Of a stretch of 64,000 nucleotides of DNA, positions 12,501 to 23,378 are shown piece after piece (position 1 is the first letter of the stretch; each line of letters opens with the position of its first letter). The translations under genes were made by a program, and so were the position numbers. The DNA is from Anaspis maculata. Taxonomy: Eukaryota > Arthropoda > Insecta > Coleoptera > Scraptiidae. The notes beneath the pieces are model-generated. The model made no database searches, was not told the DNA's origin, and saw only the letters and a list, made by a program, of their open reading frames with translations. The stretch covers positions 126,793,050-126,857,049 of the forward strand of contig OX421961.1 in assembly GCA_949128115.1 (NCBI GenBank), read 5' to 3'.

Positions 12501-15500
12501 CCTATAGCAAACAAAAGCACCATAGACTATAACAACATCGGCGCGTTTGGAACTAATATTAGTTTTGTTCGGTTGGTAGTCTTACCCGGGCAAATTATTC
12601 CTACGCCAAGCCAATGGCATTACATTCACCGAGTTTGACAATTACGTGTACGATTTCTAACCTCCATTTCTCTATGATGTTTGTTATTTTTAGTCGGCTC
12701 GGCTGTTGTGAGTGTTGTGTAATAAAATCAGCTCCATTCAAAAATATTATTTTCTCATTCATTAAAATTGGTATTAAACTGGTGCCATTCAAAATTACCA
12801 TAGCACTTAGCTGTGATTAACGGAAATAAGCACCTCTTTCTAACTGGAATTTTAAATTTCGCGGGTAACGCTTGGGACTTCTTTTCAAGCGGATGAATCT
12901 GGTGGTCCTTTCTATCAGTGTATAGAGTATAACTGGTAGATTGATTTGGGCGTCGTGTAGTAGTCCAGGAATTATAGGAAAAATAGCGAACAAAAATGAA
13001 AGCTAGCCGGATTTTTGTATATAAGCTCAGTTAAGCATTTAGTTCAACATACTAAAAGTCCTCAAGAATCCGGTGTGAGCTTCGGCCGTTGTGGCCTCGA
13101 GAAGAACTTGAGGATCAGTTTTTCGTGTTTATCTCGTAAACGATGGCACTTGGGGGAGAAGCACTTGAAGCAAAATTGTTGGAAATTGTGTTGTCTACAA
13201 GAAAGGCCCTTACATATTTCATCATCAGTCCACTCCTTCTTCGTCAAAACACAAGAAAAGCTAAATAGTCCAGATGCTCGATGCCGAAGACCGTACGGAC
13301 CTTGAGTTTTATGATGGCAGGGTGCCACTTGGTGGAGGTGTTGCTCGATCCATTCTCTTTCGACTAAGACTCAATGCCATCAATACCAACTATGCCGGCG
13401 GCATATACAGGGTGAAATAAAAATAAAAAGTTGAACAAATGTACCTCAAGAACCAAAATAGGTGAAGACATGTAAATCGCCAAAAGTATTTCTAATTCCA
13501 TGATCATGAAGTCGTCGTAAACTTGGATCAAATATGTTGAGCCGTTTCTGAAATATCTTCAGAAGACTGAAGTCGTCACGAAAAAAAAAATAGTTTTCCG
13601 TATATCAGTAATTCTTCAGATATTGAATCGAAACTTGGTATTTTGAATCGAAACAATGATAAATTACATTTAAAATAAAAGTACAGTGAAAAACTTTCTC
13701 TAGGCCAACTACTTTTAGAAAAAACACAGTCAACTTTTTTTCTGATGAGTGGACGAAAAATTTTTTTTCTCAGGTAACAAATCAAGTCTTTTGAAGATAT
13801 TTCAAGAACGGCTCAAGATATTCGATTCAAGTTTACGACGACTTCATGACCATGAAATCAGAATTATTTATGGCGATTTACATGTCTTCACCTATTTTGG
13901 TTCTTGAGGTACAATTGTTCGACATTTCATTTTTATTTCACCCTGTATATGCCGCCGGCATAGTTCGTATTGATGACTGCAAGTTTCAATCAAAAGAGAG
14001 TTGATCAAACAACACCCCTACGAAGTGGCACTCCGCCATCATAAAACTCAAGGTCTATACAGTCTTCAGCATCGAGCATCTGTACTATTTTGATATTCTT
14101 GTGTTTTGACGAAGAAGGAGTGGACTGATGATGAAATATGTAAGGGCTTTTCTTGTAGACAACACAATTTCCAACAGTTTTGCTCCAAGTGCTTTTCCCC
14201 CAAGTGCCATCGTTCACGAGATAAACACGAAAAACTGATCCTCAAGTTCTTCTCGAGGCCACAACGGCCGAAGCTCACGCCGGATTCTTAAGGACTTTTA
14301 CTATGTTGAACTGCATGCTTAATTGAGCTTATATACAAAAATCCGGCAGGCTTTCATTTTTGTTCGCTATTTGCGATTTAAACAGCTAAAATTCCTGGAC
14401 TATAGACCCATTTCAAAATCGATACGATTCCGGTTTTCCGACGGTAATTTTTTCAAAATTAAATTTGCACATTCCGCGCATTTGAAAAAAACTGCAGTAC
14501 AAACATTGACATGCGGTGAGCCCCACGAAATCCCCATTTTAGGTGCAGACATGTTGAGAATGAAAGTTGAAGAAAAGATTGAAATCATTTTTGGAGGGAA
14601 AATTTTCAAAATCAGACCCACGGTTTTCAAATTTTCCTCTCTGGAAAAACTGCAAATTTTCCAACTTTTTATCCCAGAAACAGATTTTCAAACAAGAGAT
14701 AAATGATTCTTGGACATTTCCAAACAGTTGCTCTTCCAATTTCTCAGTTGAAAATGTAAAACCGGCCTGGGTTTTCGAGACCGGAATTGAACGATAGAGC
14801 TTAAAGTGAAGCCCTAATTGACGATTTTCACCATAAGATGATTTGGAAAAAGATTTGATATTTTCCCGGAAAATTTTAATTTTCCAAAACACAATTTTCA
14901 ATTTCCTGCAAATTATTTCCAATCTTTCTAATTCCAACTTCCCACCCAAAGGGACGTTTTGTAGAAAATTTTCTATACAGGTGTTTCCAAAATGGTGATA
15001 CAAACTTCTAGGGGAGATTCCCCATCAAAAATAGACCAGGAAAAAATACAACTTTGATGTCTTAAAATGCTCCGTTAAAAAGATACAGGTGTTCAAGTTG
15101 ACTTTTTAAAATCGATTTTTTGACATAACTTTTGAATCGTTCAACTGATTTTGTTCAAATTTGGAACAAAGTTAGCCAGAATAGGTCTTTATCGAATAAG
15201 TAATAGCATTGGTAGTAGCAACGTGACTAGAAGAAAAAAATTCAGGGGCGTAGATAATGGGGGGTGTCTTCATAATCCCCCCTATTTTAACCCCCCCCTA
15301 GCTATTTTCCCAAATTGTTCCAATTCTTGGACTCTACGTCAAATTTAGAAAAAAAGTTACTCCTGCGAAATTTTGATTAGAGGCTTCATTTTCGAGATAT
15401 TTGGGTTTGAAACTTTGGAAAACATCTCGAAATCACCACTTTCAATGAGCCCAATTTTTTTTTCCCTGAAAACTTCTCGTTTCTCAGAAAAAATAGTGGT

Positions 15501-17334
15501 CTATTAACTTAGAAATTCTAGAGAACCTATTTCTGTTCAGAAATCGTTAGTTTTTTTTAATTCTAATTTTCAGGCCTTTGAAAGTGGCAATTTCGAGATG
15601 TTTTCGAAAGTTTCAAACCCAGATATCTCAAAAACGAAGCCTCTTAATCAAAATTTTGCAAGAATATCGTTTTTCTCTAAATTGAACGTAGAATCTAAGA
15701 ATAAGAACAATTTGGAAAAATAACTAGGGGTGTAAAAAATAGGGGCGTAAAAATGAGGACACCCCTCATTATCTACACCCCTGAACTTTTTTCTCAACAC
15801 GTTACCATTATTCGATAGAGACTCATTTCAGCTAACTTCGTTAAAAATTTTAACAAAATCGGTTGAATGGTTCAAAACTTATGTCAAAAAATCAGTTTCA
15901 AAAAGTCAACTTGAACACCCTGTAACTTTTAAACGGAGCATTTTAGGAGATCGAAGTTATATTTTTTCTTGGTTCATTTTTGATGGGGAATCTCCCCTAG
16001 AAGTTTGTATCACCATTTTGGAAACACCCTGTAGGTTCCTGGGTACTAGTCGGGAAAGTTTTGGGGTGACACAACCGATTTTTGAAACAAGATTTTTTTA
16101 TTGAAACAGACAAACCTCACTGATGGATGGTGTAATAGGGTTTGAGGCAATTGTCGACATTTTTTTTTACAATAGACCAGAAAACATCTTGATCAGCTAT
16201 GAAATGTACCTATCAGTCTTTAGAGTAGGTATGCAAGAAACTTTTTCATTTGGGCAAATTTCTATACAGGGTGTTTCAAATTTGAATCGCGTCCTTTTAG
16301 GATATGATGGGAAACTTCAAAAGAAGTAGACTTTCTCACAAAAATATATGTCAGAAACGAATAATAACGGAGATATAGACGTTCAAACTTGAGCTTTGAA
16401 AATCGATTTTTCGTCGTAACTATGAAACTTCTCAACAGATTTTGTTCAAACTTCGAAAAAGTTGACTGAAATATGCTGGTATCGAACAATAATAATGCGT
16501 TCCATCAAAATTCTTGAGGGACGTGGATAATGAGGGATGCCCTCGCTTTTTCACCCCTATTTTTTACTCCCTTCTTTATTTTGGAGAACAGTTCCAATTT
16601 TTAGCGCACTTCTCCAAACGGGAAGGCGCTTTTGTCCGTCCGTCCGTCACAGCATCTAGTCCTAGACGAAAAGGTTTTTGCGAAAAAATTTCACTCCAAT
16701 GGATAGCTCATGACTAGCTACTACTACTAGCTCCCGAACCAAGAAAAATATCGACGAAATAATGATAAACAATTACAATAATAACAAATTAGTGTGACGC
16801 GGCATTGCCGTTGAATGCTGCATTTCAGAAGCCGGCCTTATCTCGAAAGTTATCACATGCGATCAAGTACCCGTTCTTTTCATTTTACAATAATACATAT
16901 GCGGAGTTATGGTTCGAATTTGAACAAATTTGGTTTAGAAGTTCCAAAGTTATGACGAAAAATCTATTTTCAAAGTCAACTTCAAACGCCCATATCTCCG
17001 TTATTATTCGTCTCTAACGTATATTTTTCTGAGTAAGTCTACTTCTTATGAAGTTTCTCATCATTTCCTGAGGGGACGCGATTTAAAACTGGAACACCCT
17101 GTAAACAACCTGCAAAGCAAATGAAGCCAAAGCTTCAAAGATATTTGGAAAAAAGTATCATTGATTCAGGACTAATCGTTTTTTAATTACGCTAATTTTT
17201 TTGATGCCTCAACTCCACAGTTCATTAATAATTTTTTATTATTCTCTTACAGAGAACACCTTGAATGTCCGGTTACCGGCTGCACGTGCAAATGCAACTC
17301 CATAGACCCCGTCCCACCGGCCGTCATCAACTGA
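523..17334 (+). CDS. MIOS: MIOS (missing oocyte), GATOR2 complex WD40/zinc subunit, complete, 10 exons
   Basis: MIOS is a GATOR2 subunit that relays amino-acid sufficiency to TORC1 at the lysosome by opposing GATOR1. Exons read by eye: 523-634, 697-1209, 7351-7543, 8386-8582, 9894-10063, 10137-10375, 10955-11315, 11681-12166, 12219-12418 and 17253-17334. All junctions are GT-AG and phases match; the 2,553 nt sum gives 850 aa, against about 875 in human. Residues 1-400 form the WD40 part, with family stretches such as GKELVPRHARQCN and AAGLDKYR. Residues 720-845 form the C-terminal zinc module (CNFCGKS, CPNCRKPLPRCAICL, CRHGGHASH, CPVTGCTCKC). The start ATG at 523 opens the conserved N-terminus (MSSRLEVQWSP). 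Intron 2 (6.1 kb) and intron 9 (4.8 kb) are swollen by transposons; others are as short as 52 nt. A poly(A) signal lies at 17554. Identity is near certain; exact exon ends are inferred. Confidence 0.95.
1611..3294. mobile_element. MITE A, TACAGG...CCTGTA termini, interrupted by MITE B
   Basis: Terminal inverted repeats read TACAGGCTGTCCCGAAAAT at the left and its near complement at the right (to 3294). Arms 1613-1800 pair with 2190-2356. The right arm is split by element B after GTCGGTATA and resumes as TATTTTCGGGA, so B is younger than A. No coding capacity. Confidence 0.7.
2357..3273. mobile_element. MITE B (917 bp) inserted in MITE A with TA duplication
   Basis: Termini CCGTCCGTTTTTTATTTTAG and complement pair over roughly 260 bp arms (2357-2625 with 2985-3273). 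It is flanked by TA at 2355-2356 and 3274-3275, a Tc1/mariner-type target duplication, and removing it restores the arm of element A. Confidence 0.75.
3419..4830. mobile_element. MITE D with two hairpin elements at its centre
   Basis: Ends TACAGGTGTCCCAGTTGCAC and complement (to 4830); arms of about 450 bp pair across the element. The centre holds two further foldbacks: 3896-4088 with TACCGTATGTTCGTTAAAA ends, and about 4089-4275 with GTACGCAGCTGTCAGAAG-type ends. Confidence 0.65.
3896..4088. mobile_element. 193-bp hairpin element, TACCGTATG ends
   Basis: Ends TACCGTATGTTCGTTAAAA and complement pair, followed by a paired AATTAGGGC stretch. The same terminal sequence is found on the 46712-46836 element, so both belong to one terminal family with different interiors. 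Confidence 0.65.
4871..5922. mobile_element. MITE E copy 1, carrying a 131-bp insert
   Basis: Ends TACAGGTGTTTCCAAAATGA and complement (CACTCTGTA drifted). A second copy lies in intron 9 at 14976-16033. Copy 1 differs by an insertion at 5491-5621 flanked by TA. Confidence 0.75.
5491..5621. mobile_element. 131-bp palindromic MITE F, copy 1
   Basis: Ends CCGGGTGTTTATAAACG and complement, with TA on each side (5489-5490, 5622-5623). The same 131-bp length recurs at 46876-47006 in the opposite orientation. The empty site is preserved in MITE E copy 2 near 15722. Confidence 0.85.
7811..8095. mobile_element. Internally deleted copy of MITE K in MIOS intron 3
   Basis: Starts CAGGGTGATTTTTTGAAA and ends with its complement (AAAAATCACTCTGTA). 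A longer relative lies at 39926-40960, sharing the ends and interior phrases such as CCCTACCCTACTTTA. A second short hairpin, 8142-8190 (ACAGGGTGTTGCATAAC to ACACCCTGTA), follows. Confidence 0.6.
8680..9262. repeat. Interspersed repeat shared with Ral intron 2 (opposite orientation)
   Basis: About 580 bp in MIOS intron 4 matches 33362-34035 in reverse complement; shared stretches include GCGCCGTATGTGTC, GTAACAAAGCAATGAAC and GAATATTCACTGTTTGGCTTG. No long ORF. It is probably a non-autonomous transposon family. Confidence 0.65.
11361..11640. mobile_element. 280-bp MITE occupying MIOS intron 7
   Basis: Ends TAGTGAAGTTCGTTGAA and complement (TTAACGAACTTCACTA). It makes up most of the 365-nt intron; without it the intron would be about 85 nt, like its neighbours. 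Its core (TCATACCTGATGCGA, CGATCCGCAGCAACTG) recurs near 48820-49020 and, inverted, at 49160-49345. Confidence 0.65.
12961..14402. mobile_element. 1.44-kb foldback in MIOS intron 9, with MITE G in its loop
   Basis: Arms of about 440 bp (TAGTCCAGGAATT... and complement) pair on either side of MITE G (13406-13947, TACAGGGTGAAATAAAAAT ends). Small ORFs in both arms are mirror copies of each other, not genes. The arm sequence next to G is itself TATGCCGGCGGCATA and complement. Confidence 0.7.
14976..16033. mobile_element. MITE E copy 2 (empty-site copy)
   Basis: Ends TACAGGTGTTTCCAAAATGG and complement (CATTTTGGAAACACCCTGTA). The interior follows copy 1 closely, with the same TCGATAGAGAC and CTTGAACACCCTGTAAC phrases. 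It has AAATAACTAGGGG where copy 1 carries the 131-bp insert. Confidence 0.75.
16265..17103. mobile_element. MITE H, TACAGGGTGTTTCAAAT ends
   Basis: Left end TACAGGGTGTTTCAAATTTG and right end GGAACACCCTGTA; arms include GCGTCCTTTTAGG against CCTGAGGGGACGC and AATAATAACGGAGATAT against its complement. It ends about 150 bp before the last MIOS exon. Confidence 0.65.
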
Positions 17335-18648
17335 GACATTTTTCCTAACGATTTCGACGATGTTTTTTTCGGGAAACGAAAATGAAGTGAGAATTTTATC
17401 TGTGAAGTATACCACTTTTTACTCTTAAGATTGTAATACCTAGTTTTATACACACCATTGCGGTAAGTACTGATTTTAGCTCTATGTAATGAAAACAAAG
17501 CGCTCATTGTTTTTATATAAATATAATGATTCAGCCAATATACAAAGATTTACAATAAATTAAGACTAGTTTTATCACCATGTTTCCTTTTAAAATAGCA
17601 TTTATACAACAAAGTGCGCAAAATGTAGCTTTAGTGGATGAATCCATTTCTCAAACAGATGAGTCTGCCAAAGCTTTTTGCATACATGTTGCGTGCATTT
17701 TTCAGTACAAGCTCTCCAAACTGGAACTAGTGTACTATTTATTTTTTATAGCGCATACTGGATATTATGAATACACGCAACTTATGACATTTCTCAAACT
17801 GGCACTGGTTTTAGCTGAATAATCTTGATACAGGTGGAGCTACGAGGTGGGGTTCCAACTGTGATTTTGTTGGAGAATTTGTCAAAAGGGCAAACTGACA
17901 CGGGAACAAAGCCTTTCCAGTACTTCACCTTTTGAATTTGAAAATATTTTGGTGCAAACCTGGAATCGAAACCGCTCAAGGATGGAGTTGAAATTGGTGA
18001 AATCAGCCGTTGCGAAATCAAGTGCCACGGGCTTATTTCTTGACGGAAATTTATCATTCAGGTCTCTTTGGAAAGCTACAAGGATGTACTTTGATTTGAG
18101 CCCATTGGCGTTTCCAAAATCTAGAAATAATTTTTTCAAATGTCAAAATTTTCAATTTTTTTTTCAACTTTGGAAATGATAATAGGCTCAAATTGAAATA
18201 CATCCTTGTAGCTTTCCAAAGAGACCTGCATGATAAATTTCTGTCAAGGAATAAGCCCGTAGCACTTGATTTCGCAACTGCTGATTTCACCAATTTAACT
18301 CCATCCTTAAAAAGTGCAAACCTAACTGTGACGTCACCTGGCCGGCCAAGCTCAAAAGTCAAAAGGTTGCGCATCTTCATAATATTCACTGAACGGTGCT
18401 ACTGCCTATTCTGGAACAATATGCTAAATTCAACTGGACTGTTTCTCAGCACTTGACGTTTTCACGTAGCATTGTACAGACTCAAAAAACAGTTCATAAA
18501 GTAAACCGAGGCATTTCAGATAGCGCGTTTACTAGAAAAAACGCGGATAAAAAGCTTGATATTAAATGAAAATGATACTTGACGATAAAAAAATCAAAGT
18601 AATACTCAACAATGAAAAAATAAAAGTAATACTCAACAATAACAACAA
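17335..18648. other. MIOS-LIG4 intergenic region: poly(A) signal and one foldback
   Basis: It begins with the MIOS 3' UTR, with AATAAA at 17554-17559. A foldback spans about 17975-18310 (arms GTTGCGAAATCAAGTGC and complement, and CTTTGGAAAGCTACAAGGAT and complement). No gene is seen; the two genes converge here. Confidence 0.6.
17554..17559 (+). terminator. MIOS polyadenylation signal
   Basis: Canonical AATAAA 220 nt after the MIOS stop codon, with no earlier canonical signal noticed. Confidence 0.6.
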
Positions 18649-21171
18649 TCATTCGTATACGAATCGTTTGGGAACTATTTTGATGTCAAGTCCGAGCGTT
18701 TTTAAGAACTCGACTAAAACCGGTTTTCTGCCATCGAAGTCGTGAACCACGATCAAGTTGACGCGTTCCGTAACGCGTTCGTCTACCGTGCCTCTGTAGT
18801 ACTGGAACTGAATTTCGTCCAGAAATGAATTGTAAATCGTTTCCGAATTCGGATCATTGACTATTTCGGATCGATCGAAATACGCAACGCAGTTTCGGAA
18901 TTTGTTCCACTTGTCGTTGACGATTACGGTTCCGTTATCGTTGCCGTAATGATCGTCGCGATTCATCCGTTCGAAGACCGCTTTCAGGGACGTTTCGGTT
19001 GTTTCTTCGTCGTAGCAATCGCCGTACAGGTCCATGTCCCGGGCCAAATCACCGCGGTAGCTTGTGCCGCGACTGAGCAAATCCTCGGACGAGTAATCAA
19101 GACGCGACTTGGCGTCTAGGACTTTGCGCAGCCAATTCGTGTGGACTATGTCGAAATGGTGGGGCTCCGCCATCAGATCGAGGACTTTTTCGTTAATTTC
19201 CGGGACCAGGACCAGGTCAACGTCCGGGTCGAGTTTGAACGCCGTCGAACCGCCGGTGCGTTTGATGGAGTTGTAGATGTCGTCTTTGGCCCAGCGGGCG
19301 TCGTCGAAAAGCACGTGGATTCTGTATCCGGCCAAGAACCCGCCCAAGTCTTTCGAAAGCTCCAGCTTGACGACGTCAAGCTTTCGCTTTTTGGCCGGCG
19401 TCGATTTCTTGACGATTTCGCTCAGCTCAATGTGGCGTTTGTTCAGTTTAACCACGGATTTGTTCTGTCCCGTCAGCTCCAAGAGCTCGTTCATTGACAG
19501 ACACTCGTCCACTGGTTTGTCATCGCGTATTTTCAGAACGCGTGGAAACCGCAGCGTATAGGGCGTCTTGACTCCGTCGCTGTGCGTGTGTATCAACTCC
19601 GTGGCTCTGATTTGAAGAACCGTCGAGTGTTGAGGTTCGATGTACACGTCTGGGATTTCACGACCGAAGAGTAGTTTCCCTTCGGTCTTCGCAGGAAAGT
19701 CTTTGAAACTTCTACCGTGCGTGTTGAGTTTCTCAGTTAGGTAATCGAGTTGTTCCGCGTTTAGGCCCGAGCTAATCCGGCTGAGGGTCAAGTAATTCGA
19801 ACCGGAAGTGATTCCGATTAGAAACGAATTGAATTTTTTGTTTGCGCCATACGAACCGCCCATGACCACCACGTCTAAGTCGTGGACGACGTCATCGAAA
19901 TACTCCATTTTAAGCTTGAACCACCCGCCGTTTCGTTCGCCGCATTTATATTTCGCTCTCGTGTCTTTAACTATAATACCCTCTTCGTTGTTGTCAACGC
20001 TTGCGTTCAAAGCATCGATTATGTCTTCTTTCGTGCTGGTCTCTTTGTGCTCACTGACGACGATCGTTCCGACTTTCGGGTTCTTAATCGTTTTCTTTAA
20101 TAAGCTCAACCGCTTGTGCACCGGATAATTCGTCAAAACAGTCCCGTTTTTCAAAAGTATATCGAAAACGCAGAAGCAGGCCTGGTACTTGTAATGGTTC
20201 AACTTTTTTACGTCCAAAGTCATGCCTTTCGATCCGAACGCCCGCGTGGTTTTGTTCCAGAGCATCATTTCGCCGTCGAGAATGACCGACTTCAAATCTG
20301 GATCGAACGCGTCTTTCAAACGCGGCGTAAACGAGCCTTCGGTGTGAGAAGCCCCGAAAGAATCGGTGAAATCGAAACCGTTCCTCGAGAAATACTTGAA
20401 CGCTCCATCGGACATGTGCAGCTGGAACCGCTCGCCGTCGAACTTGTTCTCGATCAAGTAGCGCAAAGTGCTCGGAAAACACTTGTTGAAGTTTCCAGTT
20501 TCGATTCGCTTCGATAACATCGGACGAAACGCTTTGAACAGCGTCAGCTCCAGCTCGTTGTAGCTCACTTCGGGGTCGGCCAGAATTTCGCACAGCTTCT
20601 TCAGGCTGTTGTTCGTGGAATAATACGTGGCGCCGTCGTCGTGGAAGCACTTGAGCATCGAGTTGTCTCCGATGCCGATCCGCAGGTCCCTCAGAATAAT
20701 TTGCACGAACCATTTGGTGTCTTGCGGAGACAGCTTTCGGAACGCTTCCAGCATCAGGTCGTCCAAGCCGGCGTCGCTGGTTCGCTTGGCTATCCTGTCC
20801 AGGTATTCATTCACTTGGGCGATGGTGACAGCGGTTCTCTGGCTGGCAATGTACTTTCTCATGATCGAGTAGATCAGATCCCCAAAGTTGCCCATCAAGT
20901 GTCCGCCGGCCAGCAAGCTTCTGTCGTTGTTGCCTGGCGGCAGGTCCAGCATTTTGATGATGATACGGCCGATTTTCGTCTCTTTGATGCGGTACGAGGG
21001 CCGGTCGCGGTCCAGTTTCGGCACGGCTAACCTCAAAATTTCGAACAGATCGTCCGGGGTGGATCCGGTGCGTGCGGTGAGGAAAAACGCTTTGGCGGCA
21101 GCCGCTTTTTCGCCGGGACTCTTCGCAGCCTTGACCGTTTCGAAAAATCCGCATAGTTGAGCGAAATTCAT
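18649..21171 (-). CDS. LIG4: DNA ligase IV, single exon, complete
   Basis: ATP-dependent ligase that seals double-strand breaks with XRCC4 in non-homologous end joining, in the nucleus. The 840-aa frame (human 911) is uninterrupted. Residues 1-220 are the ligase N-terminal domain. The adenylation core starts at motif I ENKFDGER (K243 is the adenylated lysine) and continues with ILDGEMM (about 298-303), FCVFDILL, EEGIIVKD (about 396-403) and GWFKLKMEY (about 416). An OB-fold follows. PAKKRKLD at about 592 is a likely nuclear signal. Two BRCT domains lie at about 608-695 (W680 conserved) and 755-840, and the linker between them is where XRCC4 binds in relatives. The ATG at 21171 opens the family N-terminus. 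It is intronless, unlike its neighbours; the human LIG4 coding region is also in one exon, so this does not imply retrocopying. Confidence 0.97.
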   Translation of the reverse strand: MNFAQLCGFFETVKAAKSPGEKAAAAKAFFLTARTGSTPDDLFEILRLAVPKLDRDRPSYRIKETKIGRIIIKMLDLPPGNNDRSLLAGGHLMGNFGDLIYSIMRKYIASQRTAVTIAQVNEYLDRIAKRTSDAGLDDLMLEAFRKLSPQDTKWFVQIILRDLRIGIGDNSMLKCFHDDGATYYSTNNSLKKLCEILADPEVSYNELELTLFKAFRPMLSKRIETGNFNKCFPSTLRYLIENKFDGERFQLHMSDGAFKYFSRNGFDFTDSFGASHTEGSFTPRLKDAFDPDLKSVILDGEMMLWNKTTRAFGSKGMTLDVKKLNHYKYQACFCVFDILLKNGTVLTNYPVHKRLSLLKKTIKNPKVGTIVVSEHKETSTKEDIIDALNASVDNNEEGIIVKDTRAKYKCGERNGGWFKLKMEYFDDVVHDLDVVVMGGSYGANKKFNSFLIGITSGSNYLTLSRISSGLNAEQLDYLTEKLNTHGRSFKDFPAKTEGKLLFGREIPDVYIEPQHSTVLQIRATELIHTHSDGVKTPYTLRFPRVLKIRDDKPVDECLSMNELLELTGQNKSVVKLNKRHIELSEIVKKSTPAKKRKLDVVKLELSKDLGGFLAGYRIHVLFDDARWAKDDIYNSIKRTGGSTAFKLDPDVDLVLVPEINEKVLDLMAEPHHFDIVHTNWLRKVLDAKSRLDYSSEDLLSRGTSYRGDLARDMDLYGDCYDEETTETSLKAVFERMNRDDHYGNDNGTVIVNDKWNKFRNCVAYFDRSEIVNDPNSETIYNSFLDEIQFQYYRGTVDERVTERVNLIVVHDFDGRKPVLVEFLKTLGLDIKIVPKRFVYE

Positions 21172-21411
21172 GCCCGGTAGTTCGAAACTGGTGGAAAAAC
21201 CAGTGATAGGTTAACGTCAGTTTGACGTTTAACATGTCTATGCATGTGCCAGTGCCTTCACTTCCTTGACCTTGACCTTGACGGCAGAAATCAAAACGTC
21301 AAACGTCAGTAATACCACCCATGTCCCTAATTTGCAGTCCGTCTGTAAATCGCAGTTTCGCAGTGCGGCAGTCCCGGCAGTGCGGGTGGAGCAGAAATGG
21401 ACCGCTTTCAC

Positions 21412-21653
21412 TTAGGCCCGTATTCATAGTCGGATCTTGTACATAAGGTGGTCCCAAGACCATGTTTATTTAGACACAGGCTTGAGCCAAGATGGTTTTA
21501 TACTTACAGTTATCATCTTGTGAACATTTTATAACATATTAAAATACCCCTACATCTTCTCAAGGTTGTGTTCGAGAGAAATCAGCGTATCAAAATTGAA
21601 TAAGGTTGTCTTAAGACATGAGATCTGACTATGAATATGAATACGGGCCTTAG
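21412..21653. mobile_element. Hairpin MITE, TTAGGCCCGTATTCATAG ends
   Basis: The left end TTAGGCCCGTATTCATAG and following TCGGATCTTG pair with GAGATCTGACTATGAATATGAATACGGGCCTTAG-type sequence at the right. About 240 bp, no ORF. It sits about 240 bp upstream of the LIG4 start. Confidence 0.65.
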
Positions 21654-21678
21654 TACCTACTAGTGCGAAGACTTTTTT

Positions 21679-22010
21679 TCAAGAAATAATTGCAAGAGCT
21701 AGAGCTGCAGCATCGACTTTCCATAAAGCTTGATTGATTGGTAGTCTTATGGTTATGTTGGCCTTACATTGAGCATCAAATGCTGCACCTTTTTTATCTG
21801 CAGAGTTCTGATTGGACCTGACGCCTGTCATTATGGTGGCCTTACATTGAGCATCAAATGCTGCAGCTTTTTCAGCTGCCGAGCTCTCATTGGTCACATG
21901 TTGGTCATTGACAGCATTAACAGGCGTCAGTACCAATCAGAACTCTGCTGCAAAGAAAGCTGCAGCATTTGCTGCTCAATGTAAGGCCAGCATAAGGCTA
22001 CCGTTAGGCC
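21679..22010. repeat. Direct plus inverted repeat cluster
   Basis: The phrase GGCCTTACATTGAGCATC occurs twice in direct orientation (near 21760 and 21840), and its relative GCTGCTCAATGTAAGGCC occurs inverted near 21972. ATTGGTCAC/ACCAATCAG-type pairs flank them. This is probably an overlapping pair of non-autonomous elements. Confidence 0.5.
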
Positions 22011-22972
22011 ACTATTTATACCCATGCTTCCCATGCTGCATGCAAAAGGCGGTCTTCACGGTGAACTTCAGTTTTACCGGTTTTGTAGGTAATAGCATTG
22101 TGTAATAGGGAACCAACAATACAAAGCTTTACGCTTCAAATTTTGAAAACTTGAAAACTGTCTCCATTTCCCTCCCCGCTACACTTTTGGTAGGGACAAT
22201 AAGGGACGATTATTACTACGTACTACTTTATCTCAGGTCTTATTGGTTTTATTGGTACCTACCTTTAGGCCATCTGTCAAATAATTTGTATTGTATAAAA
22301 TCATGAACCATTCAGAATAGTGTCCAGAACGAGGTCATCCATAAGTTACACGACCATGGAGCGAATTGGGGTTCTGGGCGGGTACGAAAGAAGATAAGTA
22401 TGAAAAGTGTTGAAAATAGAGGAAATTAATAAAATCAAAGGATTACCGAGCCAATCTCTACCTTTGCCAAGAGAGTTTCACGCATACGCTGTAAGAGCAA
22501 AACTACTGGTTTGTAGTAGCCGTTAGTACTAGCCGGAGTAATTGCTCACAGGTATGCGCGCAAGTGATTTCTCTCATGGGAAAGGTAGATTGGGGTGTTG
22601 GGCGGGTAAGAAATTGGAAAAAAGAACCGCGAAAATCAGTAAGAAAGTGAACAAAACTACAAGACCAAGGAGCGAGCATATAATTATATCATTATTGAGG
22701 TGCCAAATGGGCAAGAATTTTGAAGAACTGAACCAAAATATACAGGTACATAAAAGCTATTAGCTTTTAATCAATTTTTTCTCCAAAAGATTCTCCAGTG
22801 CTTCGGCTTCATTTTCTTCGCTGGCAACTGTTAGTGAGAAAGAGAAATGCATGGTCACTTGATTAACCTTATTTACGGTTCCACTGTCATGTCGGTGGAG
22901 TGAAACCACACATTTACAATGATTGACCACCACTATTCTGTTTTTGATACAATATTTCAAGTTGACCCCAGG

Positions 22973-23100
22973 TACCGTACGATCAAAAACTTTCTTAACT
23001 TCAAGGGAGGCTGTGGCCTGGGCAAAATCAGCCTCGTTTGCCCGCCAATGACCAGGACCACCAGCCTCTCTTGAGTAAGAAAGTTTTTGATCATACGGTA
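22973..23100. mobile_element. 128-bp hairpin element, TACCGTACGATCAAAAAC ends
   Basis: Ends TACCGTACGATCAAAAACTT and complement (AAGTTTTTGATCATACGGTA). It shares the TACCGTA tip with the elements at 3896 and 46712. Confidence 0.65.
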
Positions 23101-23378
23101 GTACAGGGGCAGTCGATATGCTTCTCTCGACGCTATTTATTGTTATTATTATGAGCTTACCTATACTTAATTATTATTACTAACTGCTTCTCAAATACAT
23201 AATACATATGCTAGTAAAAGTAGAAGTAGTAAAATTTATCGTAGTAGAGACGAATTCACGTAACACGCAACAAATAAATCATTAAAATTCGACATTTTTG
23301 TGAACAACCTGTTAACAACCGGAAACAGATATACTTAGCCGCCATTTTGAAACTGAAACATTTCGGTATCTCCACATG

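Noticed and set aside
13062..14291. Similar 60-90-aa ORFs on both strands (KKEWTDDEICKG)
   Set aside because: They are mirror images produced by the arms of one foldback element, with no transposase motifs visible.
20084..20713. Long open frame (209 aa) overlapping DNA ligase IV in another frame
   Set aside because: It lies on the same strand in a shifted frame of a highly conserved gene; its Arg/Val-rich composition is a codon-bias shadow.
18649..21171. Idea that the intronless ligase IV is a retrocopy
   Set aside because: All motifs and both BRCT domains are intact, no poly(A) tail or target duplication is seen, and single-exon LIG4 coding regions are known in other animals.
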